DNA of 64,000 nucleotides from Onchocerca volvulus (taxonomy: Eukaryota; Nematoda; Chromadorea; Rhabditida; Onchocercidae): positions 1,178,001 through 1,242,000 of the forward strand of contig HG738137.1 of the NCBI GenBank assembly GCA_000499405.2, read 5' to 3'. The translations under genes were made by a program, and so were the position numbers. The first letter of the stretch is position 1. Each line of letters begins with the position of its first letter. Below, piece by piece: positions 59,501 through 64,000 of the stretch. Under the pieces are notes generated by a model. The model saw nothing but the letters and a program-made list of their open reading frames with translations. It was not told where the DNA came from and ran no database searches.

Positions 59501-62500
59501 TTTGTTTTTTTTTTTCTAAGAAGTAAAAAAGGGAGAAAGGGTGCAGAGTTAAGAGAATCTTAGAATTGGAGATCCTTATTTATGATCAATGTTTCATGCT
59601 TGAATTAGCGAAAGCATTAATCGTAGAAACAATAATTAAATTGCAGTTGTATCGACCAAAATTTTTATAGATTATCGGTTTTTGAAAGCATGAATTTGTT
59701 CTAGTAAATTTTGTTTAAAGGCTCTTCGAGACAACGAATCTACACTTGTTAATACAGAGGGTGTCTTAGCCACTGATGTGATCATTTCTAACTTACAACA
59801 GCTTACTGATTGTCAACGTGAAGTAATGCAGGTTAGTTCTTCGTCAAGGAAGATACTTTATTATTGTCATGGAATATATCTTATTATCACTATCAAAAGA
59901 GCAACCGAGAAATTGATTGTTTTCCAAATAATTTGATGTTTTCTAGTAAAAGTTATTAGATATAGCTCTTAAAGTTAGATATCTATTTTGTTAAGTTTAA
60001 AATATTCTTATTAGATCAAATGCAATAGTTCGTATTTTATTACTAGCGTTTTTTGCTTTTGTTTGGTTTAGTAAAATTTTTCCGAATAAGGAATATAGAA
60101 TTACCAGTTAAGTTAATTGAATTTTCTTGCAATGTATAGAGTTTAACTAATGGTAAATAAAGGTTTGATTTACTTAACTAATCATAAATAGTTCTAATCA
60201 TTTGCTTCACAATCATCTTTCAGATAAATTGCAATTTACATATGTTTGATAATAACAATGAATAAGAGAACAGATTTCGATGTGTTGAAATATGGTTGCT
60301 GGTTTTATTTTTGGTTATCTTAGGTAGCGCAAGAAACGCACCATCGAATTGAGCAGTGCATGCAGTTCAATCGTGCACGTGCAATGGCAACAGTTGCAAT
60401 TCAAAAAATGCAATACGAAGAAACAAAATTACTTCATATGAATACAATTCCAACTTCTTTGGATGAAGCTCTAGCTGCTCAAGCTGCTCACAAGCAATTC
60501 CAACATGCTGTAGAGGTAAATTGCTAGATGGAACTGAAATAATTTCTTTAATTTTTTCCCAAGATACAATTATATAAAAAAGAAAAATTACTTTCAATTA
60601 AAAGAGACTCTTTCTGTTTTCGTTTCCATTGGATAGAAATTTTTCTGATAAAGAAGTAAAACTCCTGAACTAATCGGCTGAAATTTTCCTTGATTAAATT
60701 TTGTTTGAAATTTCCGTCGATTAGAACAGGACCCTAATGAAATAATTAAAACTTTTTTGGGAATTGAATTTACATTGTCCTTGAATTTTCATTGTATTTG
60801 GATCATACTTTTGATGGGCTTGATGATTACCATATTCTTGATTATTCTACATTAGTTTATTTTCTTGATGAACCATTCGATATTTATGAAATTAAGAGCT
60901 GTAATTTTCACTTTTTTTTCTTGCTATTCTTGAATTTGGTTACGGGCATTTGTGTTACATATTAAAATTACATTATTTGCAATAGTTAGCTAACTAAAGT
61001 TAAAATTTACATTTGGCTAAAATTTAATTTCAAAACTTCTAAATTTAATTTTTTATGAAACTAGTAGGTTTTTAGTCTTAAGATCAATCATTTGTAAGGC
61101 TTTTAGAAACTTTGAAAATCTTGTGTTACTTAGTTATCAAAAGGTTGGATCTTGATCTGATTAGTTATTTGATTAGTATTTTTGGTCACTATTTTATGAT
61201 TTAGCCTTTTTCTTCAGAATACAATACGTTACTTAATAGTATGAAATTCAGAAATGAGATATGAAATATTGAGAAAAATAAGAAACTCATTATTTGAATC
61301 CCGAAAAAAGATCAAAAGGATCCCATGTCAGGGTTTTTCTCAAAATTTATTCAAAATTTTTCAAAGAATCTCAAAGATGTAACTTTTAGAGCATTAGTCG
61401 TACAACAAGTGCGTTTTTGAATAAAACTGATCAACTGATTAGCAGTGGTGGTGTTGATGTCCGTTCAGTCGATAATTTGAATGAAGAAGTATTAAATCAT
61501 TGGAGACGACTAGTTGGTATTACGGAAGAAAGAAATAAATTAATCAAGGCAGGTGTTGTGTGCTACAAAACGTTACATCAGGGAGTAAGTTTTTCCTTAA
61601 TACTTTGTCTTTTTTTAAGATTGTTTTTAATTCTTACATGGATAGCGGAGAATTTTCTGCCGTCTTGAATAATGTAGCAGATATCACTGGAATAAATTAT
61701 AAGAAAAAGTGAAGTCTATTAGATAGAATATTAGCTTTATCTCGCTGATGAAGATCACATCACGCAAAATAAGTTTTTGGGAGTAGAAAAAAGCAAATTT
61801 TTTTACGATTGTATCCTACATTACGAAAGTAATGATTTCTGTTGGAATCAATCATCAGGAAAAATGGAATCGAGTATCACCTTACTGGATTGATGATTGC
61901 ATTTCAATAAAAAGTAGAATCACACTGGAAATTTAAATATCTTTGATGATGTCATAAAAAATTCTAATAAGTATTAATTAGCTTTGCATAGCCCCGTTAG
62001 TTGATATAACTATATATAGTTTGTCATCAAAAGTATGGTTAAAACTATAGAAAGAATAATAATTTCAAAGAATGAGATTTTTCGAATGTTACAGGTGATT
62101 GAATTTTACTTGAGCTAAGAACACTTTCATTTGCTTTTGGTGGAAGTTTCAAGCATTTGTCAGTAAACATTGCATAAATCATAAAAATGGAAGCGTGAAA
62201 CATTATAGCTAAATCTACTCAGTACAGAATAATCTTTTCTTTTAAATCACTATAGGTCATGCCAATTTTGGATCAGCTCGAGAAAGAATATAGTATGAGT
62301 TCCAAAGATTGGTGTCAAATTAGAAATGGGGAAGATGCAAAGGATCGAGCACATCATATGTCAAGTTTATTATCGAAGCATATGGAATATAAAGAGAGAT
62401 TTTTGAAGGTTTGTTTATAATTTACTTTAATTCAGTTGGTTAATCTGCGGTAAATTGTAATTATGTCAGCATTTGACGATAACAGATTTTTTTTTTCGAT

Positions 62501-64000
62501 ATTTGTCAAAGCTATACTGTGATCAAAAAATGAACTATAATTATCGTGATGTGATGCAATATTCAAAAATGAAAAAATACTGCATTTACAGGGTTGTTCA
62601 TATGGACAGAAAACATCGGAAATGTTCCTGAAATATATTCGACGTTGTGAGGCATCAGCAGAACATATAAGATTGCACGAAACACGTCTCTTGGCTCTTA
62701 AGGAAAATCTTCGTAAGCGACAAATGAAAATATTGGATTTATGGATGCGGAAAAAGCAGCAGCTTGATCGATGTCATGAAGCATGTCTTCTTGAAGCCAC
62801 GGCAACTGAGGTCTTACTTTTAATATTGTCAAGAATAGTAGTTCCTGGCAGTTTTTAGTTTTAGATTTAAATTTAGTCAATTTAAAAAAAAAAACTGAAT
62901 TGTTTTTGCTGTACCAGTTAATTTTTTGCAGAACGCTGATTGGATAGGTATTGAAGGCGAAGCATTTTTAAAGCAAAGTTTGGAAAGGCGATTAAATATG
63001 GCAGATCGAGAAAGTCTGGAAGCATACATGGATGAATACATGACTTTCAAAGCTGAAGCAAAGGTTTTTCTTTCCCATTTAAAGCATATCTAAGTAGAAA
63101 TTTCTAAAAAATATATAAGTAAAATATATTGACACTAGACGAATTAGTAAAATTGGAAAGAAATAAGGGTAGGATATTAAAACAGGGAAATGATATCGCT
63201 TAAGCTAATTTTCGAAGTTCTTATTGATGATTGAAATTGATAAGACTGTATAACAAGAATTCATTTCGGATTTCATGTTTTTTTCTTTTCTTTTCCTTTA
63301 GCAAAGAAGGTTGAAAGTTCGTATGATGCTTGAACTAGCTGAAAAATTCCTGTCCACGTTAGATCATCACTGTAATGCTATCGAACGAAAAATGTTTGAT
63401 GTTCGATCAAGCTATGAAGATTTTTCCATGCGCCTTGCCAATTATGAAAATTTACTTTCCGGAGCACTTGGACGAAAATTGGATGTAAATAAAGCGGTTC
63501 GTTAATTTATAATATATGTATATCCATTTAATTTTATTCTTTTAGAAATTTTCAGTATTTCCTGTGATTAAATAGTGGTCATATTAAATGAATTATATTA
63601 GTGAAATTATAATTTTTTGCAGAAAGATGAGTTTTCGTTGGATAGAAAAAGTGATTCGAATATTGAAGCAAAAATTGAAGTGGAAAGATTAGCTAATGAA
63701 GAAAAGCGTAAGATGAGGTAAATTACCAAAAATTTTGATTGAATAAAGGTCACATTTTTTACGTGTTAAGATTTATATACTCTTTTATATCTCAAAGCTT
63801 AATTTGGTGGTTTTATACTAATGCAAACGTCTTTACCAAAATCAAGATGTTCATATGTGTTCAGTATAGATTTTGGAATTTTACATATGCTAGGAACTAT
63901 CCTGAGTTAATATTTGTAATATCATTTGTTATTTCAGGGAACCAATGATGGAGTTAATCAAATCTGAGAGAGATTATATCGAAGATTTGTGTAAATGTAT
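51119..64000 (+). CDS. unc-73: UNC-73 / Trio Rho-family GEF, N-terminal part (Sec14-like, spectrin repeats, start of DH1)
   Basis: UNC-73/Trio activates Rac and Rho through two DH-PH modules and guides axons and migrating cells. Phase-consistent exons: 51119-51312, 51733-51826, 52149-52364, 52651-52839, 52953-53095, 53241-53328, 53480-53602, 53783-53974, 54195-54338, 54701-54907, 55441-55621, 56059-56132, 56239-56421, 56842-56965, 57406-57521, 57846-57992, 59721-59831, 60324-60515, 61390-61584, 62256-62408, 62592-62810, 62932-63063, 63302-63496, 63623-63717, 63938 to the edge; 1256 residues so far. The Sec14-like domain is residues ~5-165 (RGFTIIIDMRKGTTW, AVLIIKPDKFWEKH, DHDEWLEIRM). Spectrin repeats run ~170-1200 with Trio-like landmarks CYQLKLFEQDADKMFDWI, QWLEEHGDAYLNK and SNTYSNAEKLF. 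The DH1 start is MMELIKSERDYIEDLCKC (Trio: MAELIQTEKAYVRDLREC). The ATG at 51119 directly follows an in-frame TAA. The rest of the gene lies beyond the window. Confidence 0.94.
56447..56541. repeat. Poly(T)-rich tract ending in ~61 uninterrupted T
   Basis: It starts about 25 nt after the unc-73 exon that ends at 56421. Interrupted T runs lead into a pure T tract at 56481-56541. The minus-strand poly-Lys open frame here is an artefact of the tract. Confidence 0.9.
57132..57213. repeat. Tandem duplication, 41-bp unit
   Basis: Two adjacent copies of AATAACCGAkATGATAyCTC followed by TGAAGATCTTG lie in an unc-73 intron, differing at a handful of positions. Confidence 0.85.
57993..59720 (+). other. 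Longest unc-73 intron in the window (1.7 kb)
   Basis: AT-rich with no coding signal. It contains an A-rich AAATAAAAATAAAAA repeat (58616-58668) and a T-rich tract (59461-59515). No RNA gene or mobile-element protein was recognised. Confidence 0.7.

Overview
This window is nuclear DNA from a nematode, most likely a filarial (onchocercid) species. The DNA is AT-rich. Genes are split into many short exons with TTTCAG- or TTTTAG-type acceptors. Three of the four genes are recognisable orthologues of classic worm genes (mau-2, lin-10, unc-73). One intron also carries a piece of an alphaproteobacterial hflC gene of the kind expected from the Wolbachia endosymbiont of filariae. The species cannot be named from the sequence alone.

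Layout from left to right. (1) Minus strand, left edge to 6592: mau-2/SCC4, the TPR-type subunit of the cohesin loader; its last exon(s) lie outside the window. (2) 6593-8517: divergent intergenic region shared with the next gene, with GC-richer, CA/GT-rich patches. (3) Plus strand, 8518-38225: lin-10 (X11/Mint), a 29.7 kb gene with an 11.4 kb first intron, a long low-complexity N-terminal half, then a PTB domain and two PDZ domains. (4) 38226-39888: convergent intergenic region with the lin-10 poly(A) signal. (5) Minus strand, 46316-39889: a PCMTD-type isoaspartyl-methyltransferase-domain protein that keeps the vertebrate architecture (MGxxxS start, AdoMet motif, BC-box-like motif, conserved tail) but carries a 430-codon acidic, poly-Asp exon. 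The intron after that exon holds the hflC fragment in the opposite orientation. (6) 46317-51035: 4.7 kb divergent intergenic region. (7) Plus strand, 51119 to the right edge: unc-73/Trio, with the Sec14-like domain, the whole spectrin-repeat region and the first residues of the first DH domain.

The four genes do not form one pathway. MAU-2 acts on chromatin. LIN-10 is a polarised-trafficking scaffold. The PCMTD protein is probably a damaged-protein receptor for a Cullin-RING ligase. UNC-73 is a Rac/Rho exchange factor for axon guidance and cell migration. Exon coordinates were read by eye from GT/AG sites, checked by codon phase from exon to exon and by similarity to known family members; no transcript data were available.

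The clearest unexpected elements are the intronic bacterial hflC fragment, a frame-incompatible cassette-like exon and a 27-nt microexon in lin-10, the acidic insert of PCMTD, and three long inverted repeats.
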